DNA of 64,000 nt from Gnetum montanum (Eukaryota; Streptophyta; Gnetopsida; Gnetales; Gnetaceae). Both the position numbers and the translations under genes were made by a program. The number at the start of each line of letters is the position of its first letter. Position 1 is the first letter of the stretch. Under the pieces are notes generated by a model that worked only from the letters and a program-made list of their open reading frames with translations, was not told the origin of the DNA and searched no databases. Location: positions 123,176-187,175 of the forward strand of contig MNCI01004704.1 in NCBI GenBank assembly GCA_015680685.1. Reading direction: 5' to 3'. Below, piece after piece: positions 44,248-56,165 of this stretch.

Positions 44248-46720
44248 ATGTCTCCTTCTTATGAGAGTGCTTCATTGACTAGGTCTGATACCATGAACAA
44301 TCAGAGGTAGAGTGTACAAAATGATCCGTCGGTGCCCCAACATTTTCGCATGGTATACACTCATCCTGATGAGTATGTACTAGACTTTACCTTTATCCTC
44401 CACTAGGATGAATAGTTGTGATGGAGTGATTTAGAAGGTAACATAGTGTTACCTCTCATCGCTCAATCCTAGGCATGCTTCTTTGTACTCTTACATGAAT
44501 TACTATGCAACACTTACAGTTAAAGTACGTTGTGCATGAACAAGATTCAAGAAATTATCGACCCACAAAGGCACAATGCCAGAGGGATCTATAACATGAG
44601 AGACATTATGAATTTGTGAAGGGGAAGTGGTATCAAGATGTCCTGTATTTCCTAAGTGAAAACGATGGTGGTGAACCTATCTCGGGAGGTTTCCCACAAA
44701 ATGATATTCCTCTCTTTGACTTCAGTCAAGGAGTTGGGCATTAGAATCTTCACTCAACTATTCATAACCTAGGTTTTGGTACCAACAGACACAAATGATC
44801 TAGAAAAGAAACACGAACGCATGACAATGATGGACATTAAGATTGTAACCACGACTGAGGCCACAACCACCAAAGAGAAGGTGGTAGGCACCGACATGGT
44901 ACTAGTTCTCCTTCCTCTTCACCTTCATCATCTTCTTTGGGATCTGAATGTAGTTGCAAAGGGAAAGACCATGAGGACAATGGTAGGAAAAATAGAAATC
45001 ATAGAAAAAATAGTAGAGAAAGGGGTGAGGGCATTCTAGAGAGACACATCATGAAAGAAGGAAGAGTAGGGAATAACATAGGCATCATAGACGCCATAGG
45101 CAGCATGATCACAATGAACCCCTACTCGCCACCCAAAGTATGTTAAATATAGTAGAAGCTATTAGGATTCCAATAAGGCACCAAAAAGATAGTACGATCA
45201 AAAAACTGGACACGAATAACATCCCATGATTTGAAGGGGGATACAATGTTGATCCTCAAAACCATTTACAAGCATTCCACAACGCATGTGCCTTGCAGAA
45301 TATAGAAAACAAGTGGCAAAAACTAAAGTTATTTCCATGGACATTGATCAAGGAAGCAGAAAGCTGGTACCAGTCCTTAGAACCAGAATCCATTTGTCAA
45401 TGAAGTACCATGTTGGAGCTATTCAACAATAAGTATCAAATGTACTCCCAAGTGTCTAACCTATGTAAGCAAATCCAAGGATGGAAACAAGGAGGACACA
45501 AACCCTTGTAGCTACCATTGGCTGATATTATTCATTATTACATCATTGCCTTGGCCATGGTTACACACAGAAGGAACAACTACGCCATCTCGTAGATGGG
45601 CTTAGGTATGAAACGTGAAGAACCCTTGGGACTTATGTCCAATGAAAGCTATCTGAGTTTAGAGCCCATCAAATACAAATATTGATGGAGCGAATTTCCA
45701 AGGAGGAAAATGAGTTGAGGAAAATAGAAAGTGCAAAGGAATACAACAGAGATTCTTCCCTTTGAAAGAAGAAAATTAGATTTTGCGAAGATGAAGAAGA
45801 GTCACCACTTGAAGAGATGATGAATAGAAAGACTTTGCCCATTCAAAAATTTGCATCAAAAGTATCGACAAAGGTGGATCAAATGTGGAACTCCCTAGAT
45901 GAAAAATTTCAAACTATCCTAAAAATAGCAGAGGAGTCTAGAGAACAAAGTAGTGATTGAGAGAGAAGGAAAAAGAAAGAAGCTGACTATGCACATAACA
46001 AGGGTAAGGGCAAGGTTGCCGTCATTGAAGAGGTTGTGAATTCGAACATAGATAATGATGGTGGATGTGAGATTTTCCAATATGACCATCCTAAGGGATG
46101 TTTCCCAGTAGTGTCACATTTGTAAGAGTCTGGGGTGTATGCACTAAACCCACAATTAAACAGATGAAAAACACCCAGAAGGTTACCTTATCCTCAAGGT
46201 AACCTAAGGCAGTTCTACCAACCCTCAACCTATTATGCAAGTGGAGCTCCACCATAATCGAATGAATAGTATCAATAGTGGCAACACCCACTATCATGGG
46301 GAATGCCACTACCAGGTCAATAATACCCTTACCATCAACCTAACCCATATGAGTATTATGTTCAGTAGTTGATCTCTCTACATGACTCTACTGGTCATGT
46401 CCTTCTTCAACCTCACTACCAGACTCCTGAGTACTATAGAACTTCTTCTTCTAGGGGTGATGCTCCACATACATACTATCCTTCTCATCTATCTGCATCT
46501 CTTCCACCCACAACTCCATCACCACATACTCTAACAATGCAGGGTGAGCTTCCTACCCAACTGCAACAATGTAATGCTACAAGGGTTATCAATCTTCAAC
46601 CTACTATTGGTTCAAACAACCAATTAAATAAGATACCTTTCTTTAGAACCAACAATCCAACCAAGTCCTTACAACCACAAGTGGCTAATTATCCAAATGC
46701 CCTATCATCGTTTGAATCTT
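44248..46720 (+). pseudogene. B Gag
   Basis: The start ATG at 44248 (MSPSYESASLTR) lies about 100 bp after the PBS. The core domain is read at about 45230-45650: LKLFPWTLIKEAESWYQSLE, MLELFNNKYQMYSQVSNL. MNRKTLPIQKFASKVSTKVD follows near 45820. The knuckle reads CEIFQYDHPKGCF, with the second Cys of E1 changed to Phe. A long Pro/Gln/Ser-rich stretch (46369-46740) leads into protease without a stop. Several stops upstream. Confidence 0.8.
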
Positions 46721-46740
46721 TAGAACTTCCTTTGAACCAA

Positions 46741-47290
46741 AAATCTCACTCAATGCACACTGTCATGTTAACTCATACCATCACTAATTGGATTAAAGCT
46801 AGCCATCTTCCTAGGAAATTCTCTAATCCTAGAAGTCCTCTTATTTATTTGCAAATTGTTAGAAATGAGCCTTGAAAAGCTCTTTTGGATTCAAGTTCTG
46901 ATGTTAATTTTATCTCCTAGGAAATGTATAAATCCTAGAACCTACCTCCACAAAATAAGAGTAACATTTGTTTAGAGTTGGCTAACCAATCCATCACTAC
47001 TCCATTGGGATTAGTGGAGGACATTGTTACCACTATTTGTGGGTGGTCGTATCCAACTAATTTCTTAGTGATCCAAGTTAACAACTGCAAGGGAGACTTC
47101 CCAATCATAATGGGAAGAGCATGGCTAAGTACAATTGATGCACACCTAGGAATATGTGATCTTTCCCTATAAATATCAAAAGAAAATGCATTTGGGAAGA
47201 TCGAGAAGAAGAAAGTTCCATGCATCACATACAGTGACACAAGGTGCAACTATGTGCAAAAGTCCTGGTTTGTATAACGCTTAACATTGC
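46741..47290 (+). pseudogene. B aspartic protease
   Basis: MHTVMLTHTITNWIKASH opens the domain in frame with gag. The active-site loop reads ALLDSSSDVNFIS, so Gly of D-S-G is Ser. The second landmark is FPIIMGRAWLSTIDAH. Two TAG stops flank the catalytic region at codons that are Gln or Trp in other copies. Confidence 0.8.
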
Positions 47291-47957
47291 CTGCATGCAA
47301 CCAGTGTGCACAAGTATCTAACATACAAAGATGTCTGTATGTTGCAGCAATAAGACAGGAAGGCACCCAATGGTTGACAGTTGAACTAGAGAGCAATTCA
47401 ACCTTATGCATGGAACCAACTAAGCTTGACTTGTGCCTATATCGATAGCATAGATGCATTAGAGCAAGTCCATTACCAACTTCCAAATACTAACACCAAA
47501 GATATCAACTGGGGGAAGTTAGAAATCCCTAGCTAGTTCAAGAAAGAGCCCCTTGAATTAAAATTGTTATCCACTGGTATGGAGTATGCATTTCTCAAGA
47601 ATAGAAAATCGGTAATCATTAATGCTAAGCTCGCTCCTCAAAAAAAACAAAGGCTACTGAAGATGGTAAACAAATGGTCAAAAACCTTTGCTTGGTCATA
47701 TCTTAAATTAACCAGAATAGATCCTAGGATATGCCAACACAAAATTTACACTGACCCCTCTATCAAGCATTGACAACAACCACAAAGACAACTAAACCTA
47801 AACTTTAAGCAAGTAGGTAAGGAAGAAATTCAACAACTTCTGAAGGCTAGGTTCATCTCCTGCATTGCTGATAGTGAATGGGTTAGTTCATTAGTCATTG
47901 TGCTTAAAAAAGATGGTAAATGGAGGATGTGTATAGACTTTAGGCTATTAAACATGG
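47291..47957 (+). pseudogene. B reverse transcriptase, part 1 (before D)
   Basis: The linker DIDWGKLEI-like segment is followed by KKQRLLKMVNKWSKTFAWSY, LKLTRIDPRICQHKIYTD and, at the end, a WRMCIDFRLLNM segment that stops at the D insertion. The text continues at 55086 (ATFKDHFPLPFIDQVLDT). Confidence 0.85.
47953..47957. repeat. Target-site duplication CATGG (left copy, D)
   Basis: Repeated at 55086-55090 after the D 3' LTR. Removing D and one copy restores the RT text of B. Confidence 0.9.
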
Positions 47958-48804
47958 TGATGGGATGCGATATCGCATGGGCCGTCATGATATCGCATCC
48001 CTCGTGATATCACGTACGCGATATTGCATCTTCTCCTGCGATATCACATACGCGATATCGCAGTGCGCCATCATATCTATAAATAAGAGGTGGCTCTTCC
48101 TTGTTTCATAATCCTAAGCTAGATAGTAGGGAAACTCTGGCAGATTGATCACTCTAGAGATAGAATATTTTCCATGTGCCCGCAGTAGGAGTCCTAAAGT
48201 GAATGGATCTTTATTCAAGCAGACACTGTACCTAAACACAAGTTTGTGTACGAAAATAAAGACGAGCTTCTTGGATAAACCTTGTAGTACATGGAATAGG
48301 CTAATTAGGATTTTATTTACTATTATTTATTATCTATTATTTAATTCTTTATTAGTTCTTAAATCTTTCTCAACCCTTCTCTCCTAGTTAAGTGCCTCAG
48401 TACGACCACTTCGAGCACATGCGTTACGCTTGGTGATCACAGCAACGATTAGTGTTTGGTAGCCAAGGTTGCATCGGTTCAAGGTGTGTACGGTAAGTGG
48501 GAAAGGATGCTGATGCTAGGTTAATTTAGACTTAGTTCATTAGTTAGAGTTAGTTAATTAGTCTTCTCAACCCTTCACTTTGTTAGCATAGGAGACAAAA
48601 ACATAAAAAGCATAAAAATCATATACCTCAGACTTACTTAAGCATACACCATGACAACTACAAGTAAGTCTGGGAAGACAACGAATGATTAACCCTAAGT
48701 GTTTCATGAGGCGTGTAGGCACTTAGTCTACGGAGTTTGACCGGATCATGCGTGCTACGCTTATATTCGTATGGTTAAGTGTAGGGGTACCTTGCCACTC
48801 ATCA
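47958..48804 (+). repeat. D 5' LTR (847 bp)
   Basis: TGATGGGATGCGATATCGC ... CTTGCCACTCATCA. GATATC palindrome array at 47966-48062, TATAAATA at 48078-48085, and an AATAAAG signal downstream in R. Confidence 0.94.
48078..48085 (+). promoter_or_regulatory. TATA box of the D promoter LTR
   Basis: TATAAATAAGAGG follows the GATATC palindrome array; the same box occurs in every complete LTR of this family in the window. Confidence 0.75.
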
Positions 48805-48823
48805 TTGGCGCCATTTTCGGGGA
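48805..48823 (+). promoter_or_regulatory. D primer-binding site
   Basis: TTGGCGCCATTTTCGGGGA, two or three mismatches from the tRNA-Asp complement. Confidence 0.87.
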
Positions 48824-48949
48824 CTAAGTGATTGTGCGCTAAGTAGAACATAAGATATCACTCACATCGTTGGGAGCCTAAAAAAACCTCTGAGTTAATT
48901 AAATAAGAAAAATTATATAACGGTAAAATTAGCACACCGATAGATAACG

Positions 48950-51370
48950 ATGTCTTCTTCTAACAAAAGCAATTCACCACCTAGGGATAATACAAGAAAC
49001 AGTTGGTAGTCAAAAATACATAACTGAAATTAGCCAAGTCCTTAACAATACCAGATAGTCTATACTCATCTCGATGAGTATATTTCAAACTTTACCTTTA
49101 TCCTCCATCAAGACAAACAACTGTGATGGAGAGATTTGCAGGTAACATCGTGTTACCTCTAGATCGATCAGTCCCTAACATGCTCCTCCATGCTTTGGCA
49201 CAGATTGGCATGACTGAATTATACATTGAATACGTTGCAGAAGACTTTGACATGAGGGATTATCATCCCATAGAAGCACAATGTATGAGGGACTCATGGA
49301 AGGAGAGCCAACATACACTGTTGAAGGGCAAAGGCCCGCACATCCTTAGTGAAATAGGAGATGATGAACCCATTATAATGGGTTCTCTATCAAACAATGT
49401 TCCCCCTCCTAATGATGGTGAGGAGGTTGGGTATCAGAACCTACGATCAATGATACATAACACTGGTTTTGATCCCCGTGAACGCCAACTGTTCACAGAG
49501 GGAACAACAACTCATGATACGGACGGGCACTTAGATCCTCACCACGATCGAGGCCGTAGTAGCCAAAGAGAAGGTAAGAAACATCATCATGGAAATGGTT
49601 CTCCTTCCTCTTCCCCTTCATCTCATCACTCGTCATCTCCTTCCACATCTAGGCATAGCCATCATGAGCATAACGGTGAGGATAGAGGTAGACAAAATGA
49701 GAGACCTCGATGAGAAAGTCAAGAGAGAGGTCAAGGGCATAAATGAAGGAAAATTAGGGAACAACGAAGACATCATAGGCATCATGAAAGAGATGATCAT
49801 GACAAGCCCCTACTGGCCACTTGAAGTATACACAACATAATAGAGGCAGTAAGAATTCCAACAAGGCATCAAAAGGATAGTCGGATCAAGAATTTAGACA
49901 TGAACAATATCCCATGCTTTGAAGGAGGATACAACTCAGATCCGCAACATCATTTACAGGCATTCCACGATGCCTGCATCTTGCAGAACATAGAAAATGA
50001 GTAGCAAAAACTTAAGTTGTTTCCCAGGACACTCATCAAGGAAGCAGAGAGTTGGTACCAGTCCTTAGAGCCAGAAACCATCAAGAGGTGGAGTACGATG
50101 TTAGAACTCTTCAACAATAAATATCAGATGTACTCCAGGATGTCTAATTTGCGTAAGCAGATCCAAGGATGGAAGCAAGGTACTCATGAACTCTTGGATG
50201 CTACCATGGGCCGCTACTATGCATTGTTACATCATTGCCCAGGCCATGGATACGCTCAACAAGATCAACTTTGCCACATCGTAGATGGGCTCAGACATGA
50301 GACTAGGAGAATCCTTAGGACTTATGCCTAAGGGAGACTATCAGAACTTAGAGCCCATGAAGTACATCGCTTGTTGGAGCAAGTAGCAAAAGAAGAAGGT
50401 GAGCTATGAAAAAGAGAGTGTGTGAAAGAATACAACCGTGATCCCTCCCTTTGAAAGAAGGGAGTGAGATTTTGTGATGAGGAGGATGAGTCACCACTCA
50501 AAGAGTTGGTGAATAGAAAAACCTTGCCGATTCAAAAACTAACAACAGAAGTATCAGCTAAGGTAGACCAACTGTGGGATTCCTTAGACTCCAAACTTGA
50601 AACTGTCTTGAAAATCATAGAAGAGTCTAAGGAGGAATGAAGTAGTGACAAAGGTAAGACAAAGTGGAGAGACTCAGGCCCTACACATAACAAGGGTAAG
50701 GGGAAAACTACTATCTCCGATGAGGTTGTGGATTCAAACACAGATGATAATGGTAAGGGATGTTGTCCAATCATCTCACATCTACAGGAGCCTAAGGTGT
50801 ATGCACTTAATCCAAGACTTAACCAATGACAAACACCCCGAAGGTTACCTTATCGTCAAGGTAACCCAAGGCAGTTCCACCAACCACTAACGTACTATCC
50901 AAGTGGAACTCCACCACAACCCATCAGACAACATCAGCAGTGGCAATACCCAAAGTCATGGGGGATGCCACCGCCAACATAACAGTACCCTTACCAGCAA
51001 CAGCCAGTTTCTCCAAGTGACTCTATGGGTCATACAACTCCCCAACGTCACTACCAAGTTTGAGAGAACTTTAGGAGGAGTCCTTCTCCTTTAGGGGACA
51101 TTCTACATTCATCCCATCCTCCAACTCCATCTGCACCGCTTCCACCTATAGTTCCCATACAACCTGCTCCAACAATGCAAGGGGAACTCCCTACTCAACC
51201 ACAGCAACGTAACACTGCGAGAGGTGTAAGTATCCAACCCACTACTGGTTCTAACAACTGTAAAAAGAGAATATCTTTCTTTAGAACCAGAAGCCCAGAC
51301 AAGCTCTCACAACAAGTAGTTGAGCCTATGTACACTCCTCCACCATCCAAAACTTCGGAGCACCCTTCAG
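48950..51370 (+). pseudogene. D Gag without its zinc knuckle
   Basis: The start ATG (48950) reads MSSSNKSNSPPRDNTRN. An open stretch 49123-49713 (FAGNIVLPLDRSVPNMLLHA to a His/Ser-rich run, GNGSPSSSPSSHHSSSPST) is followed by the core domain in 50017-50331: FPRTLIKEAESWYQSLEPE, MLELFNNKYQMYSRMSNL, GHGYAQQDQLCHIVDGLRHE. In the segment where E1 has GCEICQYDHS between N-D-D and K-G-C-C, D passes directly from DDNG to KGCC (about 50745-50765): ten codons lost in frame, removing the knuckle. Several TAG and TGA stops occur. RNA binding by Gag should be affected. Confidence 0.82.
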
Positions 51371-52227
51371 TACAACAACAGAGCTGTATGCATATGGTTA
51401 TGTTAACGCATACCGTAACCGACTCGATCAAGGTAGGCCACCTTCCCAGGAAGCTATCTGACCCTGGGAGCCCCTTAATCTATCTACAAATTGCTGGGAA
51501 CGAACCACATAAGGCTCTTCTTGACTCAGGTTCTGGAGTCAATTTAAAATCATGAGAAATGTATCAAGCCTAGAACCTGCACCAACTTAAGAAGAGCAAC
51601 ATTCAACTAGAGTTGGCTGACCAGTCCATCACCATTCTTTTAGGATTGGTGGAGGAAATTATTACCACTATGTGTGGGTGGTCATACCCAGCTGACTTCC
51701 TAGTGATAGAAGTTAATAGTAACAATGGGGGCTTCTCAATTATAATGGGAAGGCCATGGCTGAGTACAGTAGATGTGTACCTAGGGATCTGTGATCTTTC
51801 CTTGCAGATATCTAAGGTAAATATATATGGAAAGATCAAGAAGAAGAAATTTTTGTGCATCACATACAGTGACTCAGAAGGTGATGACATGAAAGAATGT
51901 TCAACATCTCTTCCATGTAATCGGTGTGCCCAAGAAACACAAATGCAAAGGTGCCTGTATGTAGCAACCACACCAGTAGTAGACACCCCACGATTGACAG
52001 CTACAAGAAAGAGCAACCCAATATGCACAGAACGAACTAAGGAAACAACTCATGCTAACAACGAAGGCATAGATACATTGGAGTATGAGGGTCACCGACT
52101 TCCACCCCTTAATCTAAGAACATCAGCAGGGAGAAGTTGGGCACTTTTACAAAATTCAAATAGACACTCATTATTTCGGATCTCTCCCTTGCAATTCAGT
52201 CATGGGGGAGATGGCCACCTATGCTAA
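51371..52227 (+). pseudogene. D protease fused in frame to the integrase tail
   Basis: MLTHTVTDSIKVGHLPRKLS leads to the active-site loop KALLDSGSGVNL with an intact D-S-G, then two stops (TGA 51553-51555 and a nearby TAG), then a 204-codon open frame from 51613: MADQSITILLGLVEEIIT, FSIIMGRPWLSTVDVY, a linker to GIDTLEYEGHRLPPLNL, and after about 52150 NRHSLFRISPLQFSHGGDG, the integrase tail seen in E1 (HSLFWISLFQLGHGGEG). So the large pol deletion keeps the reading frame. Whether this product was ever made is unknown. Confidence 0.82.
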
Positions 52228-52247
52228 TCATTGGAGGCCCTCAGTTC

Positions 52248-52438
52248 TTTTACATTTTTTTTACACATTTTTTTTACACGTTTCTTTTTTTACACATTTT
52301 TGTTTTACATGTTTTTGTTTTACACATTTTTGTCTTACACGTTTTTGTTTTACACATTTTTGTTTTACAAAGTTTTTGTCTTACACATTTTTTTCTTACA
52401 CATTTTTTTTTACAAGTTTTTGTTTTACAAATTTCTTT
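52248..52438 (+). repeat. TTTTACACATTTTTG minisatellite
   Basis: About ten degenerate units of roughly 18-20 bp, each TTTTACAC or TTTTACAA followed by a T-rich stretch ending in G. It begins just after the pol stop. B has only two or three units in the same place (56725-56800). The Phe/Thr-rich ORFs across it are low-complexity artefacts. Confidence 0.85.
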
Positions 52439-54226
52439 AACTTTTCTTGTTTTTGTTTTACAACATCATTATACTTTTCCATTTTTTGTGTGTGTTTGTG
52501 CGTTTGTTATCCACCTTGTAAGTTTGTCACCCAATAAGTGTTCTTCACGATGGTATGAACTATTTGCTTATTGATTGCTAATGTTTGGTTTTTACCTTAA
52601 AGTTATGATGTTGATACTAAGGTATGTTCTTTTGATATGGCAGGCAATGAGTCCACTTCATCCATTCATCCACCAAGTCTATGGTCTCTCTTGGCTTGGA
52701 AATGTATTGTTCCTTTCTAATAAGAAATCTAACAAATCGATGACTAGGTATTTCTCAAACTAAGGAAGGACTCAAGGATTGAAAAGGGTGTGACTTCAAG
52801 GGAACTTGATGAATTTGTGTTAGCCATTCTCTTGGGTGCTTGGATGTTTTCTTCTTGAGTTTTTTTGTCGTTCCGATGTTACCCAATTATCTAAAGCTGA
52901 GTCAATAAAAATAAGAAGTCTTTGCATGGTGTGATTCTCACACATAAAAACATAAAACAAAAAAAAGTGAGAATTCAAAGCACATCCCTTAGACAAAATA
53001 ATCCCTTGGGCTACAAGCACTGGTTATGGAACTAAAAAATAAAAATGTTTCCTCTAACTAAGGCCCTTCTCGCTTCCCATTCTCTCCTCATTTGTTTCGT
53101 TGGAATGGTGGTGGCTCTTTGAAGATGCATTCTTGTTATTCAAAAGGGTGGTTTGGCTGAATGCATTGATGCGAAATCAATGGATGTGGTTGGTTTGAGG
53201 CTGGAGTTGGAATGAGATTTTCCAAGTCACATTAATCATAAAATCCACAAGGGGTTGTACACCACCTTGTTCTTGGGATTCCATTCCATTCTCTTCTCTC
53301 CACCCTTCTCTCCACTATTCACCTCATTGCCGATTGTATCATTAGTGTATATTTTAGTAGATACATCGTTTTCTTTTTGGTAAACTCTTATAGTTAAGAC
53401 TTTAACTCTTGTTCCAAAGGACATTCCCAGAGCCTACGGACTCTTTGAATGTGGGTTTGTCAGGGCATCAAGGGCATGAGCCTACTTTGGGGAGGACCCA
53501 CTGACATTCCTATTTGGTGCACCAGTTAAATTCTTTCCCTTAACATTTTTGCAATCCATTTTGTTTTGTTCATTTTCATCTTGAGATCCACTTTATCGAC
53601 ATTACCATTGTCTCTTTTTATCCATCCTTCTTATTCCTTTTCTTTTTCCATTCTCTCGCTACCGAAGATTCGTGATTAGTCATGGGGGTACAGGGCCCAA
53701 TTTTTTTAATTTTCTCCTAACCCCTATGCCTTCGGTAGTAATCATTAATCTATCTCTAGAACCGTATCAGCCATACCACAACCCAGCCAATTGATCTTTC
53801 ACTAAGGCAAGGTACCAACTACATTGAAATTCATCTACCCTTGCTAATACAAGACTGTGTTATGTGTGCAGATGGAAATTATGCAACACCAAATCAGATC
53901 TAGAGGGACCACTTGGAATGGAGCAGTGCTGAAGCAACTTTGCAAGGAATGAGATCAATGATGCGCTTACGAATGGACAATGAAAGGTGAAATCTAGACA
54001 TGGCAGTAGCAACACTTCTTCTCTCTGCTCTCTTCTCTTTTCTCTTAGCTGTCAAATGAGGCCTGATGTCAATGTAATAAGGTGTTCACCCTTGTTGTCA
54101 TAAACACCAATTTTGTTGTGTCTTGTAATGATGATCTGTTCACATGTCATCCCATTAGTTTTCTTTGAGTAAATAATCCCATACCTTCCTGATATTATTG
54201 TAAGGAACTTGAGGATGAGTTTTCAT
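52439..54226 (+). other. D 3' noncoding cassette
   Basis: No supported gene. In order: TCACACTT/ACTTCAAGG block (about 52790), GCTACAAGCACTGGTTATGG (53012), conserved block (53405-53520), internal PPT copy TTAGTCATGGGGGTA (53676-53690), the 60-bp intron-like unit (53812-53871), and a second pyrimidine tract ending CTCTTAG at 54048. Confidence 0.75.
53812..53871 (+). other. 60-bp intron-like unit (D copy)
   Basis: GGCAAG|GTACC ... CCTTGCTAATACAAG ... ATGTGTGCAG|ATGG: donor, branch-like CTAAT and acceptor all present. Confidence 0.45.
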
Positions 54227-54241
54227 TTAGTCATGGGGGTA
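54227..54241 (+). promoter_or_regulatory. D polypurine tract
   Basis: TTAGTCATGGGGGTA directly before the 3' LTR start TGATGGG; identical over 15 bp to the internal copy at 53676-53690. Confidence 0.85.
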
Positions 54242-55085
54242 TGATGGGACGCGATATGCGATATCGCGGCCATCGCGATATGCGATATCACAGCCATCAC
54301 GATATCGCGTACACGATATCGCATCTTCCCTTACGATATCGCAGTGCGCCGTCATATCTATAAATAAGAGGCAGCTCTCCCTTGTTTCATAATCCTAGAC
54401 TAGACAGTAGGGAAACTCTGGCAGATTGATCACTCTAGAGATAGAATATTGTCCATGTGCCCACAGTAGGAGTCCTAAAGTGAACGGATCTTTATTCGAG
54501 AAGACATTGTACCCGAACACAAGTTTGTGTACAGAAATAAAGACGATCTTCTTGGACAAACCTTGCAGTACATGGAATAGGCTAATTAGGATTTTATTTA
54601 CTATTATTTATTATCTGTTATTTAATGGTTTATTGGTTCTTAAATCTTTCTCAACCCTTCTCTCCTAGTTAAGTGCCTCAATACTACCATTTCAAGCACG
54701 TGCGTTACGCTTGGTGATCCTAGCAACGATTAGCGTTTGGTAGCCAAGGTTGCATCAGTTCAAGGTGTGTACAGTAAGTGGGAACAGATGCTGACACTAG
54801 GTTAATTTAGACTTAGTTCATTAGTTAGAGTTAGTTAATTAGTCTTCTCAACCCTTCACTTTGTTAGCATAGGAGACAAAAACATAAAAAGCATAAAAAT
54901 CATATACCTCAGACTTACTTAACCATACACAGTGACAACTACAAATAAGTCTGGGAAGACAACGAATGATTAACCCTAAGTGTTCCATGAGGCATGTAGG
55001 CACTTAGTCTGTGGAGTTCGACCGGATCGCGCATGCTACACTCGTATTCGTCTGGTTGAGTGTAGGGGTACCATGCCACTCATCA
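54242..55085 (+). repeat. D 3' LTR (844 bp)
   Basis: TGATGGGACGCGATATGCG ... ATGCCACTCATCA, collinear with 47958-48804. TATAAATA at 54359-54366. The palindrome array (54250-54345) has a different number and arrangement of GCGATATCGC units from that of the 5' LTR. Confidence 0.94.
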
Positions 55086-55780
55086 CATGGCAACATTTAA
55101 AGATCATTTCCCATTGCCATTCATTGACCAAGTCTTAGATACTAATGCAAGGCATTGTTATTATAGTTTTCTGGATGATTACAGTGGGTACAATCAAATC
55201 CAAATAGCACTAGAAGACCAAGCCAAAACTACATTCACGAGTCCTTGGGGGACATTTGCATATAGGCAGATGTCGTTTGGCTTGTGTAATGCTCCAACAA
55301 CATTTCAACGTTTGGTTCTTAGTATATTTCAACAACAAATAGGGAATGGTGTGGAGGTTTTTATGGATGATTTCTCCACCTATGAAGCAGACTTTGAACA
55401 AGCATTGGATTGATTAGAGCAAGTATTGAAATGATGTGTTGAAACCAACCTAAGGCTCAATTGGTAAAAAAGCCACTTAATGGTCTAAGAGGGCATTGTA
55501 TTAGGGCATAAAATTTCACAAATAGGGATAGAGGTAGATCTTGAAAAAATTAAAGTCATCCAAGGAATCATTCGTCAACCTAAAACTGTAAAAGATGTCT
55601 AATCATTCCTTGGACATATTAGCTATTATAGACGTTTCATTGAGAACTTTTCAAAGATTACAAAATCATTGGTAGAATTAATGAAAAAGGATGTATCCTT
55701 TGAATGGAGTAAGGAATGTGAGTTAGCTTTTCAAACCTTGAAGTAGAAGCTCATAGAAACACCCATTCTACAAGCTCTTG
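55086..55780 (+). pseudogene. B reverse transcriptase, part 2 (after D)
   Basis: Continues the RT: FKDHFPLPFIDQVLDT, YYSFLDDYSGYNQIQIAL, MSFGLCNAPTTFQRLVL, and the active-site loop VEVFMDDFSTYE with both Asp intact (FMDD at about 55360-55371). The thumb follows: VLGHKIS-like, DLEKIKVIQGIIRQPKTVKD (split by a stop), FLGHISYYRRFIENFSKI. Open for 108 codons from 55087, then interrupted by TGA and TAG. Confidence 0.88.
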
Positions 55781-56165
55781 ACTAGTCTAGACCATTCCAT
55801 ATAATGACTAACACATCCAATTTTGCTTTAGGAGCTGTACTTACACAATTAGATGACCAAAAACATCCCTATTACATTCATTGTGAAAGTTGAAGCATTG
55901 CTGGTGTACAACTCAACTATACCACAACAAAAAAAGAGTTAATGGCTATGGTGTTTGCACTAGAGAAATTTAGGCACTATGTATTAGGCTATAAGGTATT
56001 TGTACACACAAATCATAGTGTGATTTAGTTCCTTATGAATAAATCAATGGTGAGCCCTCACATCATACGATGGCTTATGATCTTGCAAGAGTTCAATCTC
56101 ACGATAGTAGATTGTAAAGGGATCAAGAATGTTGCTGCCAATCATTTATCTTGGTTGTGATGGGA
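55781..56165 (+). pseudogene. B RNase H domain
   Basis: PFHIMTNTSNFALGAVL: first catalytic Asp replaced by Asn. TKKELMAMVFALEKF keeps the Glu, and YKVFVHTNHSVI has lost the second Asp (Asn). The end reads GIKNVAANHLSWL. Stops at Trp/Gln/Arg-equivalent codons. Confidence 0.8.

Larger units (their letters stand above)
47958..55085 (+). mobile_element. D: non-autonomous gypsy element nested in B
   Basis: LTRs 47958-48804 and 54242-55085, PBS 48805-48823, PPT 54227-54241, duplications CATGG. Gag and protease are present, but the sequence passes from protease and linker straight into the last codons of integrase at about 52150, with RT, RNase H and most of integrase gone. It is about 2.6 kb shorter than E1. 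The LTRs differ mainly by transitions and by rearrangement of the U3 palindromes. It is the youngest layer of the B/C nest. Confidence 0.93.

Noticed and set aside
52202-52574. Three overlapping Phe/Thr/Leu-rich ORFs that look like membrane proteins
   Set aside because: They are translations of the TTTTACA minisatellite in three frames; low-complexity artefacts.
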